From positions 21,050,203 through 21,114,202 of the forward strand of contig JABAKD010000023.1 of the NCBI GenBank assembly GCA_012845835.1: a DNA stretch of 64,000 nt. The letters run 5' to 3'. Each line of letters begins with the position of its first letter. Positions within the stretch are counted from its first letter, which is position 1. The notes beneath the pieces were generated by a model. It was not told the origin of the DNA. It did not search any database and was given only the letters and a program-made list of their open reading frames with translations. This DNA comes from Undaria pinnatifida (lineage: Eukaryota > Sar > Phaeophyceae > Laminariales > Alariaceae). Positions 44,430 to 57,563 of this stretch are shown here, in pieces. The position numbers and the translations under genes are program-made.

Positions 44430-45000
44430 TTGGAGACATACGGGGGGTTGAGGGAAGGTACTCGATTGAAAGCGTATCTGCACGGCCCAATGGACTACGC
44501 GAAAAAGCTGAATCTGCGATTTCGTGTAGGAGACCTTGACCTACCAGAAAGAAGAAAAATATATACCAGTAGTCGGGAGGAGGAGGACGTGGCAACAAAT
44601 ATGCGCCCGTGTGGTATAGCAATAGAGAGTAGGCCTCACATAGTAGGGGGATGTGAAATACACGAGGAGGAACAGGATGCGTTAGATGAGATGAGGAAAT
44701 TAGACGTATGTGACATGGAAAAGTTGGTAGACTAGAAAGTAGCGAGAAACGATCGCTATCCTAGGAGATAGATGGTGGCCGAAGACGGCGAAACAGGACC
44801 GGGATAGGATAATCAAACAGTTTCTATGTTGAATATGGAAGAAGCGTCATGAGCGCCCAAATGTTAGAGGTGTCTATTAGGAGTAGGAACGGTGCTCTGT
44901 CTCGAAAGGGATGCGTGGTCAATGGCCAAATGGCTAAGGCAAGCAATAAATGGGTACCCCCCTGCGCCTTTGGCCAATTAGAGGGAGAGGCGCACGCGGC
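44430..45000 (+). pseudogene. LINE (non-LTR retrotransposon) C-terminal fragment
   Basis: An open frame to 44735 gives YAKKLNLRFRVGDLDLPERR, EEEDVATNMRPCG and RPHIVGGCEIHEEEQDALDE. This His/Cys pattern is seen at the C-terminus of LINE polymerases. Shifted frames continue to SIRSRNGALSRKGCVVNGQ near 44900-44950. The 5' part is missing. Confidence 0.7.
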
Positions 45001-45549
45001 AGGGGTTGCCCCTCGGGGCAACCCCCCCCCGGTCCCGCCATACCCGGGGAGGACCGGGCCCCATACCCGGTTCAGACTCCCACACCCCGGGGACGAAAAT
45101 CGGTAAAAGAAACAGCAATGCCGCCCCGGCCTTGGTTTCGTACGAGAAACGGTACGCTCTATACTAATTTCAGTATAACAAACGGTCCTCGATATCTGTC
45201 ATTTCGTTCGAAGACAAGATGGCGACAAAAGGCATGCGACATAATAGTGAGTAGCTCTTCGAGATAGTCTCTTTTTTGAACGGGTTTTTCTTTTTATTGT
45301 TACCACTTTTCCGCGTAGGTTGGCCCTGCTGGTATATTTGGTACCTTCTGTGGGTTCTGCAGGATGCGTAATTCCAAAGGGGCATCATCAAAGCGTAAAA
45401 TCGAATGATTGCAGCTAGCTGCATTGTGAAGTAAGTGGTACTCTCTGATGACGCTGAAAAATCAGGTGCAAGTTACTCGCCGAACCGCGTACCGGAGGGA
45501 TCTCGCTATTATGTTACAAACCTGTTCTTGTTATACGCGCATTATTCAT

Positions 45550-45655
45550 GGATACATTCCGGCACGAGGATGCTCAAATACGACGAGCAATACCGTACTA
45601 ATGGCAGAACAGGAATTAATGTACCCACTTACAAAAAAGCAAATGGCAACGTCCA
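45550..45655 (+). pseudogene. LINE internal fragment, plus strand
   Basis: GCSNTTSNTVLMAEQELMYP matches the complement of the minus LINE near 46535-46565. It ends where the opposite-facing LINE begins. Confidence 0.6.
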
Positions 45656-45659
45656 TGGG

Positions 45660-47130
45660 GGGGGAAGGTGGGGGTGTACTCATTCGCTACTTGCCTTATT
45701 CATTGGACCGTTGACCATGCATCCCTTTCGGGACGGAGCACCGTTCCTACTCCTATTGGAGACACCTCCAACTTTTGGGCGCTCATTACGCTTTTTTCAT
45801 GTATTAGATAACAACTGTGTGCTTATCTTATCCCCTTCCTGTTTCGCCATCTGTGGTCACCATCTATCTTCTAGAACACCGATCGTTTTCTCTCTACTCT
45901 CTAGTCTACCAAACTCCTCCTTGCCATATTCATCCAATTTCCTCATTCCATCCTCTAACGTATCCCGTTCCTCCTTTTACATTTCACATTCTCCTACTAT
46001 GTGAGCCCTACTCTATTGTGGTGCCACACGCGCACATATGCGCATCACGCGCACATACGTGCATCCACGCTCTCCTCCCGGCTACACGCTCTCCTCCCGG
46101 AACATCTCTTTCTTCTTTCGGGTACGTCCTGGTCCCCTACACGAAATCGCAGTTTCAGCTCTTGCGCGTAGTCCATTGGGCCGTGCATACACGTTTTCAT
46201 TTTAGTATCGTCCCACACCTCCCGTATATCTCTATGTGTTTCGCCTCTTTCATCTTACTTATTAGCGTCAGCTTTCCCTTCTTCTATACTTTGTTTTAGT
46301 TCTTTATTGTACCCGCCAAACTTCTCAATGTGCAGTACCTCTTTTTGGTCTCCTTCTAATTCTATATTTTTTACTACATTATCTCATCTTATTCCAACTC
46401 GCCCTTTTTGTTACTTTCTCCCATACAGCCCTATCAGCTATGGCTGGCAACTTTTCTGGCATATCCCTTACTTTATATTGTTATTTCAGCTTTACCAAGT
46501 TTATAATCGTTTTAAGTGGGTACATTTGCGAGTTCTTCTCTTAAAACAGTATTATTCGTCGTGCTTGAGCATCCTAGTATCTTTTTAGCGGCTGTCATCT
46601 GCACTGTTTCCAGTTCTTTTACAAGCTTCGCGTTCCCTTCCCATACTTCTCCTGCAAACTCTGGCTTTGGTACAAATTACATGCATCAGAACAATTTTTT
46701 TAATCCTAGGGCCAAGGTGTGAGTCTGTTGGGCTCGCACCCATCTTGCCTATTTGTGTTTTACCCCTTCCTATTACTTTCGCTATGGGTGCATCCTGAGA
46801 GCAGTCCTTTGGTATCTCTACGCCAAAGTATGTATATTGATCTACGATTGGGTAAGTCCTCTTCTCCCCACTTCGATTTGAAAGCTACCGGGTTCAACTT
46901 ATCATCGTTACATACAATTACTGCGCACGTTTTTACGTTCGCTGTCACTCTCCATTTCCTAGTGTCCTCTAGTGCGTTCTCTATCTGTTCCTGCAATTCT
47001 TCGGCTATCCATGGGTGTAATATATCTTCAAGTAATAATGCATCTAAAAAACACGCGGCCGGTGAATCGCGCGGCTTGCCTGGATGGGTATCGATCCGTA
47101 AAGCCGTGGAACTCACAGCCGAAGCATATT
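45660..47130 (-). pseudogene. LINE reverse transcriptase fragment, minus strand
   Basis: The best part is 46760-47116: LLLEDILHPWIAEELQEQIE (where an ADD catalytic box would be, here changed to LED), then ALEDTRKWRVTANVKTCAV and FKSKWGEEDLP. These are typical of the LINE palm and thumb. Downstream to 45660, frames shift often, ending with the complement of the same 3' tail as at 44900. It faces the plus-strand LINE fragments tail to tail. Confidence 0.75.
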
Positions 47131-50100
47131 TAAAATACTTTCATGAATAGAGTCTGGAGGAAATTGAAATGTCATTGACCCTACCAGATATAGTCCGAAG
47201 TATATGATACAACGCCCCGAATTTAACTAGTTTGCACTACTTTTGCCCTCCGACAATACTTCGAGGTATAGCGTGGAGAGCCGTTGCAGAATACATTATT
47301 TTCCGTCGCAGAAGCAGACGATATAGCTATAGAGAGCTTCTTAGTGACCGTAGTGCCATACTTACACCGAATTATTCAACATACCGCACGCAGTTCACCA
47401 TTAACACCGTCCGACCTTTTCCAACTCGACGGCTCACAGGAGACTAAAAAGGCCGAGCACGTTGTTGACAAGCACGCGGAAGAAAAAAGTGGGGTCAGCA
47501 CTGAGCGCTAATATGCACATCATCATATGGCACACATGGCCTTTTACGACCATGCTTGCCCGAGCAAGATGAAATGCACGAGCCACGGACCACAGGGCAC
47601 TTGCAGCGTGGAAACGCCATTTGCATCTGTATTTTGACAAACACGTTTTCCGTGCCTAGTCGAGGGTCAGCAGGCACGGTACATCGGTGCTATTCAGGAC
47701 AGGGTCCAACGTGCATCTGATGCCAATTATCCTTCCTTGTGGCGTCCGCGCTTCGGCAACCTGTGAGATTTTGAACCTTTACACGCCTCCCCCAGCCCCC
47801 GCCCCCGGTGGCGACACCACCCACGACGGAATCATTCGTCTCCACTGGCACCCGCAACCCCGCCGCTCTAGCCGGAACCACAACTGACGCCAATATTGGA
47901 GTACAAAGATATCGGTGGTAACCCTGAATATACGAGACGCACCGTAAAGACAAGAATGGTGTTGTGTCATTTCGTTCATTGTTGGTGGCCCGAAGACGAC
48001 TTTGGAACGTTTCCGCAATTATATTTTAGCATTCACATTCACGGTTGCCCATCCGAAACATGGAAGCACTAGTCGTGTTGATGCATCCAAATAACAAAAT
48101 GCTAGTACCACTAGCCATGTGTTCAAGGAAAACTAGCTACAACCCACCTACAAACAAGAGTACCAACCCGTTCAAGGAAAACTAGCTACAACCCACCTAC
48201 AAACAAGAGTACCAACCCGTACCACACACCACTCCTGAACGAGAGCAGGTTAGCACTGCACGCGCCGAAATTATGCCTGTACATGTTTTACATTTGCACA
48301 TGGATTTCGACCCGCCACTGGCCTGGATGTCGTTGTCGTTCAGGCGCATTTTGCACACGGCTTCGTCTTTCCGGCGAAGGGTGTTGTCGATCCTGTTCTC
48401 CTTTGGCTCCAACTACAGCTTCGTCGCCTCTAGGATTAGCGTCATCTCGCGGTTGAACGAGGTATAACACGATCCATGCCCGATGAGCGCATATGCCGCC
48501 CGAAAAAATGGTATCGTCTCAAGAAAAGCGCCACAGAATATCGCTCGCTTGAATCGGTAGTGCTAGACTCCATCAAAAGCGATCAAACCACACGTAGGAC
48601 ATATGCACACGTAATATCCCCCCCTTGAATCGGTAGTGCTAGACTCCATCAAAAGCGGTCAGACCACACGTAAAAAACATTCACATGTGTCACCATCCTT
48701 AAGGTTGAACTTCCATGAATAATCGACCACTCACGCTCTCCCTTCGCGTCCCTGCACGGTTAACCCGTCAGGAAAGCCCTCGTAGTTGAAGTCGTTGGTT
48801 GCCTCCCCACCATCGGCTCCCACATCATTGCGCAGCGTTGGTTTGTAGAAATTGACCCTACGTATGGTGCCTAGGTCCGATGATGCTAAATCTCTCAACG
48901 ATGTGCAGCACGTTCATCAGACTCCGGTGGCTTCTAAAGCGAGTACCTGTTACCCCCCGGTACGCGCGGATTCTTTTCTTGCCTGGACAGCACGCTAGTA
49001 TCGGCGGTTGTGTCCTTCCTCGATTCGCTGTGCCGACGCGCGGGACGTAGGGCGCCCGTTCGTGGCGGTACCCCCTGGGCATGCTACAGCGCGTACTTCC
49101 TGTCGTACCGTGCAACACATGCTCGTCATTTGCCGTGATCTTGACCACCACCTTCGGGCGCTAAACAAAGCTCGACTAGCTTGGTCCGACTTTCCCAGTG
49201 ACGGGGAGCTTCTTGTGCGGTACTGACGCTAACCACCTCACCGATCTCCCCGCGAGAAGAGTAACCGAAGGTGTGCAGACGTACCTGTTTCACTGAGAAG
49301 GCATTGACGACGGCGGGAAATAGCAACAGCGTTCTTTCAAATGAAGAGCTTGAGGAGTGATGGACGATGCGAATACGAACTCCTTAATTTGACAGGCCGG
49401 AAAGGCGGGGTGACGGGATCCTTGCAGTCGGTCATTGATTTGGACAGTAGGACTGTCGCGAAGGTGTCCAGGAACGCGTGGTCTCGGTGTGTGTTAGTAA
49501 GACGAGCGCTCGCCCAGCGGGAGAATCGGATGGCGTCCTTCGGGAAAGAATGCTTCCCCAGCAGACTCGCTGTAATACCTACTGAAACCATGTTGCTATG
49601 GACCAAGTTGGATTTGGCGAGCCAACGCAAACTAACGGCTTTTTCGACTGCAACGTTGCAGTCGTTGGAGATGTGGATATCATCTGTTTTTAAGGCGATA
49701 CCAGTCTGCGAGGGGCATGCATCGCTAAGAAATCCGGTCTACGTGCAAGTTGAATCATTCTATAAAATAGGCGCCAAGGCGAAAGATTGCCGATTTACGT
49801 GCCATGAAATCCTCAGTATCAGTCTTGACACGCTCCCGATTGTGGGAGCAACCACCAACAACGCGCTCGCGTACGTACCTACTTTGCTACAAGAAAAATG
49901 CGAGGACTCAGGAAAGCGAACACATTTTCTTTGTCTTGAGACTCGGTTTACGCATTTCTTTGTCGTGAGACTCGGTTGGCCACGCTCACCTTGGCGATGT
50001 TGGGATCTGCGAGTAGACCCTTAAGGAAAGCCTTTTTTGCAAACCCAGTAGAGCTCTTTTGCCAGTGGAAGATCAAGGGCGTGCAGAGCAGGGGACTACC

Positions 50101-51060
50101 TGAACAGTCGTCGCTTTCTGCCTTCCCGAAGCGACCGTCTCCCTTCCGCATCTGCATCTAGTGGTCAGGTCACCTTCCATACACACGCCGATCCGCCGAG
50201 CTTGTGATCCACTCGCTGAAGCATTGGGCGGTCGGTACAGCCGTCGTTCTGGTGGTGCAACAATCGAGAACGGCGGATTCGGGTTAGAAAAGCCCACTGC
50301 TGTGTCAATCGTCCGGACGAAAAAGGCAAGCGCGCCACTTACAGTACAGTGCAGTCACCTAGTCAGGAAACAGGACAAAAAAAAAGGCAGTCTGACATTT
50401 ACAGCAATACAAGAAACCCGGGAGACCGTTATGTCGTAAATAGCGTCGTAAAACACCCCCCCCCCAAGTAAGAAACCACAGTATATTGCTGTACTTGGTA
50501 CGTTCCTTATAACAAGTATTAGTAGATGTTTTGTACCGTAAAATGCAATGAAACAAAACGAAGATTCTGTACAGCAGAAGAGGACGTATAATGCAAGAAA
50601 CAGGGTAATAAGAACGTCAGGACGGTATTTACAGATACGAAATCCAGGAGCGGTTGTGCTGAAAATGCCGTTGTACTGAAAATAGCGTAGAACGAACCTT
50701 CTCCCACACGAGAAACCACAGTATTTAAGTTTTGTTTTGCAAGTAAATGCACTGTGTTGTACAGTACACCAGATAAGAAACAGGGTAATAAGAGCGTCAA
50801 AATGGCATTTACAGGAATACCAGGTAAATAGTTAGAAATCCTTATTTTTTAGCCTTTATACTAAAGGTAGTGAAGCAAACATCGTCCGCGAAATGAGAAA
50901 ACCAGCCTGGGTCAGAATCTCTGTTTTTTATTTGGTATCCTGTACTGTGCTGTATGTCGTACGTTGCATCATACCCGGTAGGATGTTTCTGTGTTATGGG
51001 CCGACATCATGTATTCTATAGTAGCTACAGCAGTAGTGCCCGAAAACAAATTAAAGCATA
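47131..51060. other. No convincing gene; small tandem duplications
   Basis: The longest frame is 49341-50024 plus (227 codons). It has no motif I recognise and could be chance. A perfect 52-bp duplication lies at about 48119-48222 (TTCAAGGAAAACTAGCTACA), and a 79-bp one at about 48550-48690 (TTGAATCGGTAGTGCTAGAC). At 50360-50830 degenerate repeats share GAAACAGGGTAATAAGARCGTC. Confidence 0.4.
48119..48222. repeat. Perfect 52-bp tandem duplication
   Basis: TTCAAGGAAAACTAGCTACA... through ...AGAGTACCAACCCG occurs twice without a difference. Confidence 0.92.
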
Positions 51061-51179
51061 AAGAAGTCCGAAGATTGCATGAGTGTCACAGAATGGGAAC
51101 CTCGAAGCCGTTGCGCGTGTAGCCCCCTGCATCTTGAGCCTGACCTCGACAGAGAGCTCGATCGGACTGCCGATTGGAG

Positions 51180-51560
51180 AGCTCGAGAGCTCATGCTGCC
51201 TGGTCTACTGCTGCAGCTGCCGCTGCTGTGCTGCTACTGCTGCTGCCGCTGCTGCTGCTGCTGCCGCTGATGTTTCTGCTGCTGTTTATGCTGCTATTGG
51301 TACCGGTCCTTCTTTTTGGCCTCTACCACGGTCAGTCCCTTATTGTCGTGATCTCCGCTGCGCTGCGGGTGTCGTTGTTGATGCTGTTTCGGGACCCCCT
51401 CTGGCGCCGGTCCTCCCTGGCGTTATAAGCCTGATACCGTCGGAACGGTCTGGCTGATACTACTGGTGCTACTGCTGGCACTGGAGGTGCTGCTGCTGTG
51501 GTGCTGCTATACTGCTGATGTGCTGCTGGTGTTGCTTGTGTTGTTGCTGCTACTGCGCGG
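51180..51560. repeat. Impure CTG/CAG trinucleotide tract
   Basis: Dense CTG units broken by CCG and CTA at 51190-51290, and again at 51460-51560. Reading frames over it are Leu-, Cys- or Ala-rich artefacts. Confidence 0.85.
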
Positions 51561-51761
51561 GGTATGAGTGGCTAGGTACCAGGTACCACATTACGTGACA
51601 GTCCAGCGAGATTCGAATTGCGGTGTGATCTCGGCCTCGTTGGCCGATGAAGTGCGCCGACTTTATAACCCGTGCTTCTATCTCGCTCGGTGAGTCGTTC
51701 ATTTTGTCGGGTTTGGCTAATGAGAATGCGCCGACTTAGCATTCTTGCCCGACCTTTAGGC

Positions 51762-52171
51762 CCAGTCCCCTTTGAGGGCTTTGAGAGTGTTTGGGTGGGC
51801 AATAAATGCGTTCTGTGATCGTCAGTGGACATCCAGGATATATCCCCGGATTTCCCGTTATTTGATTTGCATCTTGATCGTAAAACGGATACTGCTTCTT
51901 GCTCTGAGACCATCGCGCATAGCAGTCAGTCTGCCTCTGATGAAGGATTTCCCCGCGGCTGCGGGGCAGTCAACAGTCGCCATAGGTCGGTCTGGTAAAG
52001 GGCCTCCTCGCGGCTGCGGTCATCGGACAGCCCCGGGTTTGACCGTGTAGGGTTCGTCTCCCCGGGGATAGGGGCTGATAGATAATCCACGTTTTCCCTG
52101 GTGTCAACCCTCCGTATTGGGTAATTATATCGCAAGTTGAGACTGATCAAACCCGACAGAGCCCCAATACA
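51762..52171 (+). repeat. LTR-like repeat, left copy of an inverted pair
   Basis: Complementary to 54132-54543. Shared blocks include CCCGTTATTTGATTTGCATC, CCGCGGCTGCGG-type phrases and CAAGTTGAGACTGATCAA. The inner end is CCCAATACA, and the outer end is probably AGTCCCC in place of TGTCCCC. Confidence 0.82.
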
Positions 52172-52350
52172 TTTCCCGCCCCCCGTTTTACCATAAGAAA
52201 CAGAAATAAGTAATCAACCAGCTTCTTCCTGTTGCAGCCTATATCCAGTTCCCAATACATTTACCGCCCCCCGTTTTACCATAAAAACATAAACAAGTCA
52301 TCAACTAGCTTCTTCCTGTTGCAGCCTTTATCCATTAGTCAGGAGCAGCT
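52163..52350. repeat. Tandem duplication of about 94 bp
   Basis: CCCAATACATTT, CCGCCCCCCGTTTTACCATA and CAGCTTCTTCCTGTTGCAGC recur in order. It starts exactly at the inner end of the left LTR-like repeat. Confidence 0.88.
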
Positions 52351-54131
52351 GGTAGAGGGCCCAAGGTTAGAGGGTCACAGACAAGCAAACACAGCCGGCA
52401 AATCTTGACGTGGTGCATCCATGACTTTACCCAAGAAGAGCAACCGAATATCGTCAACAAACGCTTCTTCCTTGACATCATGCGGTGTGTCATAATGCGC
52501 TGTGCCCTCTAAACCTCCTGCGCTTGTACCGCTCTCTGATCCAACGAGAATTTGAATAACCTGTTCCTCGAGTCCAACCTCGGGGTAATAACATAGGAAC
52601 TTCCGGTTCAGTATCGATCGATATAATAGTGGGTTCAGGGGACACAGACTCCTTTCCAACAGCAGTCTGTAACGGATCTAAATTAGTAACAACAGGTAAA
52701 CCTGAGCCACTCTCGGGCTTCTCACATACATCCATATTGGTTGCGGCCTCATCAGATATAGACGCCGACCCAACAGAAGAAACGACAGCAGGGATGCCCA
52801 CAGCAATGTCATACTCCTCTCACGCATCCATATCTCCCGTCGCTTGAACATGTCGGGTGATATTGTATTAAAAAAATGCGAGTAACAGAGCCAGAGCAGG
52901 CTTCCACGATCCATTTACATCACCACCAATAATGAAATAATCGGTCGATCCAGCTTCCGCCACGATTTTGCACATAGCGTCAAACAGAGACCTAACGAAC
53001 CGCGGCATGTCTGTAGCATCTGTGGCGGGAGCAACCGAGTGACCAGCAGAGGAAAACGATCCCTCCACAGAACTACCTTCCAGCTCGCCCTTTGGAAAAG
53101 CACATCTATGAAGGCAATCCGACATGTCCTCATTTGAAGTATGAACAGATAGACCAGTGTTTCATGAATTCATGCATGTCCGCTGCCGCACAAAATATGG
53201 AATAAGGACTGGACTAAAAAACAACTTCGCAAATCTGCCGTCTCCTCCAGGGAATAAAGGAATGCTCGGATGTCCTTCACCTGGACAGTCTCGGGCTTGG
53301 GAAGTTTCTGCCGGGGAGAAGAAGTACTACTTAACAGGCAGTTTATCGTAGTCGAAATATATGTTTTGACGGTTTCGTTGTGAAAAGGAACCAATTCCAC
53401 CGATGTCACGACGTCTGGTTGAATCTTCTGAACGACGAGAAGAAAAGCTATGCGCTTGACGACGATTACATCCCGGCACTCCGCCGGCACCCCCACCATA
53501 GTCCTGGCCACACGACCGACCGATCTTGCCAGCGGGCTATAGTCATCCTTGCCCGTCTATGCTACGGAGAGTAGCCTCACGTCTCACTTCTTGTTTGGGT
53601 ACAACCACGAAGATACGGCGGTGTTCTCTGAAAATGTCCACATCGAACCAAAATCCTTCGTCAAATACCGTATTCACCTGTCACAGCAAAATAATGCGGA
53701 AACAGCATGTTTTTCTTGAACTCGTACTCGAATATTGCGCCACCAGAAGAGCTCAGGAGGCCCATCGCGAATACCACTTTGCACCAGACTTGAACATACA
53801 TGAACCCGATACCCTACCTAAAGTATATTCCTCTCGCGTCTACTACCATAGGTCGAAGAATGTTATCGATAAATGTAACGTGCAATAGATCCGCTCGTAG
53901 ATATGGAAAATATTATACTCCTCCACGCCACCTTACCCGATAACTTAGAGCCCGAACCGAAGATAGAAGACAACCCGATGAAACTCGATAACCGAAGGAT
54001 ATACGCCGGAAGATATAAGAAGAGACCCACCCGTAGAAACACCCTGCGGCGATGCCCACACAACGAAGATACCAAACGTGGACTCGAAAATTTCCGAGTG
54101 CCAACACACCTGTCCCACGCGAAATCTGCAG
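52351..54131 (-). other. Interior between inverted LTR-like repeats, unknown coding remains
   Basis: Minus frames 52375-52801, 52868-53125 and 53170-53511 look protein-like. One has RFVRSLFDAMCKIVAEAGS and YFIIGGDVNGSWKP, which faintly recalls an endonuclease/exonuclease/phosphatase GDxN motif. No other catalytic residues could be placed. The assignment is open. Confidence 0.3.
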
Positions 54132-54543
54132 ATGTATTGGGAACTGTCGGGCTTGATCAGTCTCAACTTGTGAGATGATGACCCATTAAGGAGCGTTGAC
54201 ACCAGAAAAAAACGTGATTTACCTGTTAGCCCACAACCCCGGGGAGAGAGACTCTACACGGCCAAACCCGAAGATGCCTGATGACCGCAGCCGCGGGGAG
54301 ACCCTTTACCAAGCCGACCTAGGACGACTGTTGACTGACCCGAAGCCGCGGGGAGACCCTTTACAAGAGACAGACTGACTGCTGTGATCGACGGTATCAG
54401 AGCAAGCAGCAGTATCCGTTATACATTCAAGATGCAAATCATATAACGGGAAACCCAGGGATTTATCACGGGTGTCCCCTGACGACCACAGTCCCCTATG
54501 GATGTGGACGACTGTATATAGCTCAAAAGCCTCGGGGGACATG
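54132..54543 (-). repeat. LTR-like repeat, right copy of an inverted pair
   Basis: On the minus strand it runs from TGTCCCCCGAGGC to CCCAATACA, with TG and CA termini. It contains CCGCGGGGAGACCCTTTAC twice (plus-strand view: 54291 and 54350). Confidence 0.82.
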
Positions 54544-54599
54544 TTCGAGTGTTTGGCCCCCCAAAAAACAACTAAAGGTCATATTGTTAGCCATTTTTT

Positions 54600-55490
54600 T
54601 TTTTTTTCATGTCATAGCTGATATAATAGAATGGTTGGATACAATTCGTCAGGGAATTCCAATGTCGTGTTTGCGTTTTGAGTAAGACCTTCAGAGATGC
54701 ACGTGAAGGTCCATGGCCGATGGCATAACCCTTCCCCATGTGATAGTGAACGCACTATTGCGTTGTGGACAAACGCACGCCGAGCCTGCGAGGGGAAGTC
54801 CTCGGAGTTGATACTACCGAGTGAGGGGTCGCGAGTCGATACATTTGCTACCGACCAGCGACTAGATGATGCTGACCACTGCAGTACACGTGCCATTTGG
54901 GTTGTGCCGGGTTGTGGCTAATAGGTTATCGCGAGCTCGGCGGTCTTGACCTGCGCGTGTATTCGAGTGTGTCGCTGTATGGTACACACGTGATTTAGAA
55001 GAACTCCGTAGAACTATGTTATTCGTTATCCGGGAGCCCTTATACTGACATTAGTGTAGAACGCTCCTTCTCCCACATAAGAAACTCAGCCTGGGTGGTG
55101 GGTATTTCTGTTTCTCATCAGCTGTGTCCTGCACTCGTATGTAATGTTCTTGCTTACCACTGTATGCTGAATATGGAACATCTCATTTATTTCGTTCATT
55201 AATTGTTGGTCTCATGCGTGTACAGGCTGGTTCAAACCGAGGGTGTCGAATTTCGAGACCGGCCAAAGTCCCCGCCGTTTTGGCGAGTTTGATCCTAACT
55301 GTTTCCACGCGTTTTCTATGAACTACCACAGCACGTTCGAAGGGCGATATGTGTGTTTTTTTGTGTTCGCAAGATATTTGATGATATAGTTTTTGTCCGG
55401 TGTTTTGGAGTTTTGGGCCTTCAGGAAAACCAAATTTATTGCGAACAAAAAAAAGCAACGAAAGCCATCGGTTGGAATAGGCTACTTTAG
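54600..55490. other. No gene recognised
   Basis: A T-rich start (54591-54608) followed by short frames without motifs. Confidence 0.4.
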
Positions 55491-55494
55491 TGAC

Positions 55495-55885
55495 ACAAGC
55501 TGTGTTGCGCGGCTTACTGCTATGCCGTAGAGAGGGTAGAATGACTACATGGTACCACCACCAAAATACACCCACACAGGTCGTAACGTTCTGCCACAGA
55601 CCCTCGTACGCACAGAACAAAGAAAAAGCGGTACCAGTAAGTTACGCGCTTCGTACACCCACGAGTAAGCCGTACCTTGTTGTCACAGACTCCACTCGAC
55701 CATACATACGGGCGGTATCTTTGTATCACACATCCGGGTCGTATCGTATTATCATCAGCGACTACCTCCGCGAGGCAAGCCGTCCATCTCAAGAAGACTC
55801 AAACGCATAACTAAAATGCTTCTGATATAATATGTAAACCCAAATATCCGCAGACCAGTATCTGAAGCGCAGTATCACGTACAGC
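55495..55885. repeat. Dispersed repeat of about 400 bp (second copy 62727-63145)
   Basis: Same orientation as the second copy. Shared blocks are ATGCCGTAGAGAGG, CACAGAACAAAGAAAAAGCG, GTACACCCACGAGT and AACCCAAATATCCGCAGA. The two copies bracket the decayed Copia element at 56437-62450 but differ from its LTR. Confidence 0.85.
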
Positions 55886-56436
55886 CGCCCCCCTACTCGT
55901 TGCACGATATGATAGGTCTCGAACAACTCAACACACGTGGCCAGGTGAAACGACACGTCCCAGATTCCATCAAAAAGGCTGTTGCCAGGTAAACCGCCAA
56001 CCCCAAATTCAATGATCAATAGTCTCATTGCTAAGGTAAAACGGCAATCTGAATACCAGTACTATTACTAGAAACCCTACCCTTAGGTTATCTCCTAACT
56101 AAAGCTTGTGCGGCGAAATGTCGTTACATCTGGTGTCCTCTTGCCCTGTCGGGCTTATCAACTCATTTGAATTCATGTTAATGCATGTGTATACTATCAA
56201 ATTAAGAATTGCGTAGGTAGATCGGCGGTCTCAATACCAAGTGTCTCTTATCTCAGGGTTAGTTCAAATCTGTTACATAAAACACGACAGAAACTTCGGG
56301 GGGGAAACAATCAAATTTACAAGAATCTGATGGTAAAACCTTCAAACGAAATCAGTAACACCGTCTTCACATAAAATCTCATCGTCCGCTGATGTCGCCC
56401 CCCTCTGCCCCCCTTAATATATGTATATATAATAGT
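55886..56436. other. No gene recognised
   Basis: AT-rich spacer with no motif, ending in a TATATA tract. Confidence 0.4.
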
Positions 56437-56990
56437 TGGCCTCGGTTGGCACCGACGCTGTAAAACATTTTTTGTTTATTGGGGTTGGCGTTGGTTGGCA
56501 ACGGCGCTGTAAAACGTGCCTATCACTGCGTGAGCTAGACAACCAGGGTACCGTTTTGTGTTTTCAGGCGGTCACCGTGATGGTGGTCATCGAGTTAGGT
56601 CATGTTGTGCGGGGTGGGGAATCCCAACTCCGCACAAGGGGAATAATCGCATCACGTAGTGTGAACATGGTAAGGCACCCATGAGGCAGTTACATAGTAA
56701 TGCCCATTGCTGTCTCTAGAGTGGCCACGCCATAAAACGAAGTATTACTCATTGACGCTGTCATTCATAAGCAAGAAAGTAGGCACAAGGTGCCGAAGTC
56801 CGTCTTTCGAGCGGTTCTTGGGAGGATGCAGTTCACCCTTCATGCGACCCGCCGAACACCTCACGGCGCTTCGTGCTTGGTGCAAGCAATATCTGCCTGA
56901 TTAGTGAAAACCCGACGTGCTCCGTCCCGGCATGATAGGGATGCGAGGGTCTATGGTCATACGACTACGGCCATGCACAAATTGAGTACA
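56437..56990 (-). repeat. 3' LTR of the decayed Copia element
   Basis: 554 bp. On the minus strand TGTACTCAATTTG to GAGGCCA, preceded by GGGGGGGGG (complement of 56991-56999). Homologous to 43892-44398, with several indels (for example about 36 extra bases near 56680). Confidence 0.88.
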
Positions 56991-57182
56991 CCCCCCCCCT
57001 GCTGTGTACTTCTCAGATAGACAAACCCTATTCGAACCACTCAAACCGATCTCTCGCAGCCCCCCTGCTAGATACTCCCCAGTACCCCGTTCCAAGCAAC
57101 CCAACACCCCAAAATACCCAACATCGTTGATAAAACCTTCAAATGAATTAAATCACTGCAACCTCATCGAATCGCCACAAGT

Positions 57183-57443
57183 TCACCACAGAGGTGCGGT
57201 GAAAACGAAACGCCTCCGTGGGCAATGCTTTGGTGAGAAATCAGTATGCTGCTGTGCCGACGGTACGTGGATAACCTTAAACTCCCCATTAGCAACACGT
57301 TCCCGAAGGAAGTGGTGGTGAACATCAATGAACTCACTGTTACGAGTTGTCACAGGGTTATTCGTCAGCTGTATCGCCCCCTTGTTATCCTCACTGACCC
57401 TGGTAGACCCAACGTTGGTCCGGGAAAATATAACTTCAGACAT
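57183..57443 (-). pseudogene. Copia RNase H
   Basis: EDNKGAIQLTNNPVTTRNSE, then FIDVHHHFLRERVANGEF and HVPSAQQHTDF, are the Copia RNase H C-terminal motifs (D-N-x-GAI, KHID-like, and T-x-QxAD-like). One continuous frame to a stop. It is the 3' end of pol, about 190 bp before the polypurine tract. Confidence 0.92.
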
Positions 57444-57563
57444 ATCGCATGGAAATCGTTTCGCGGAACCCCGTGGCCATCGCTACGTACTCTGCCTCGG
57501 TAGAAGAAAGCGTGGCTCACATTTGCATCTTAGAGTGAAACGATACTCAGGCACCCGCGCGAA

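Noticed and set aside
49341-50024. 227-codon plus-strand frame as a host gene
   Set aside because: No motif, domain or composition clue. Kept only as an open possibility inside the unassigned stretch.
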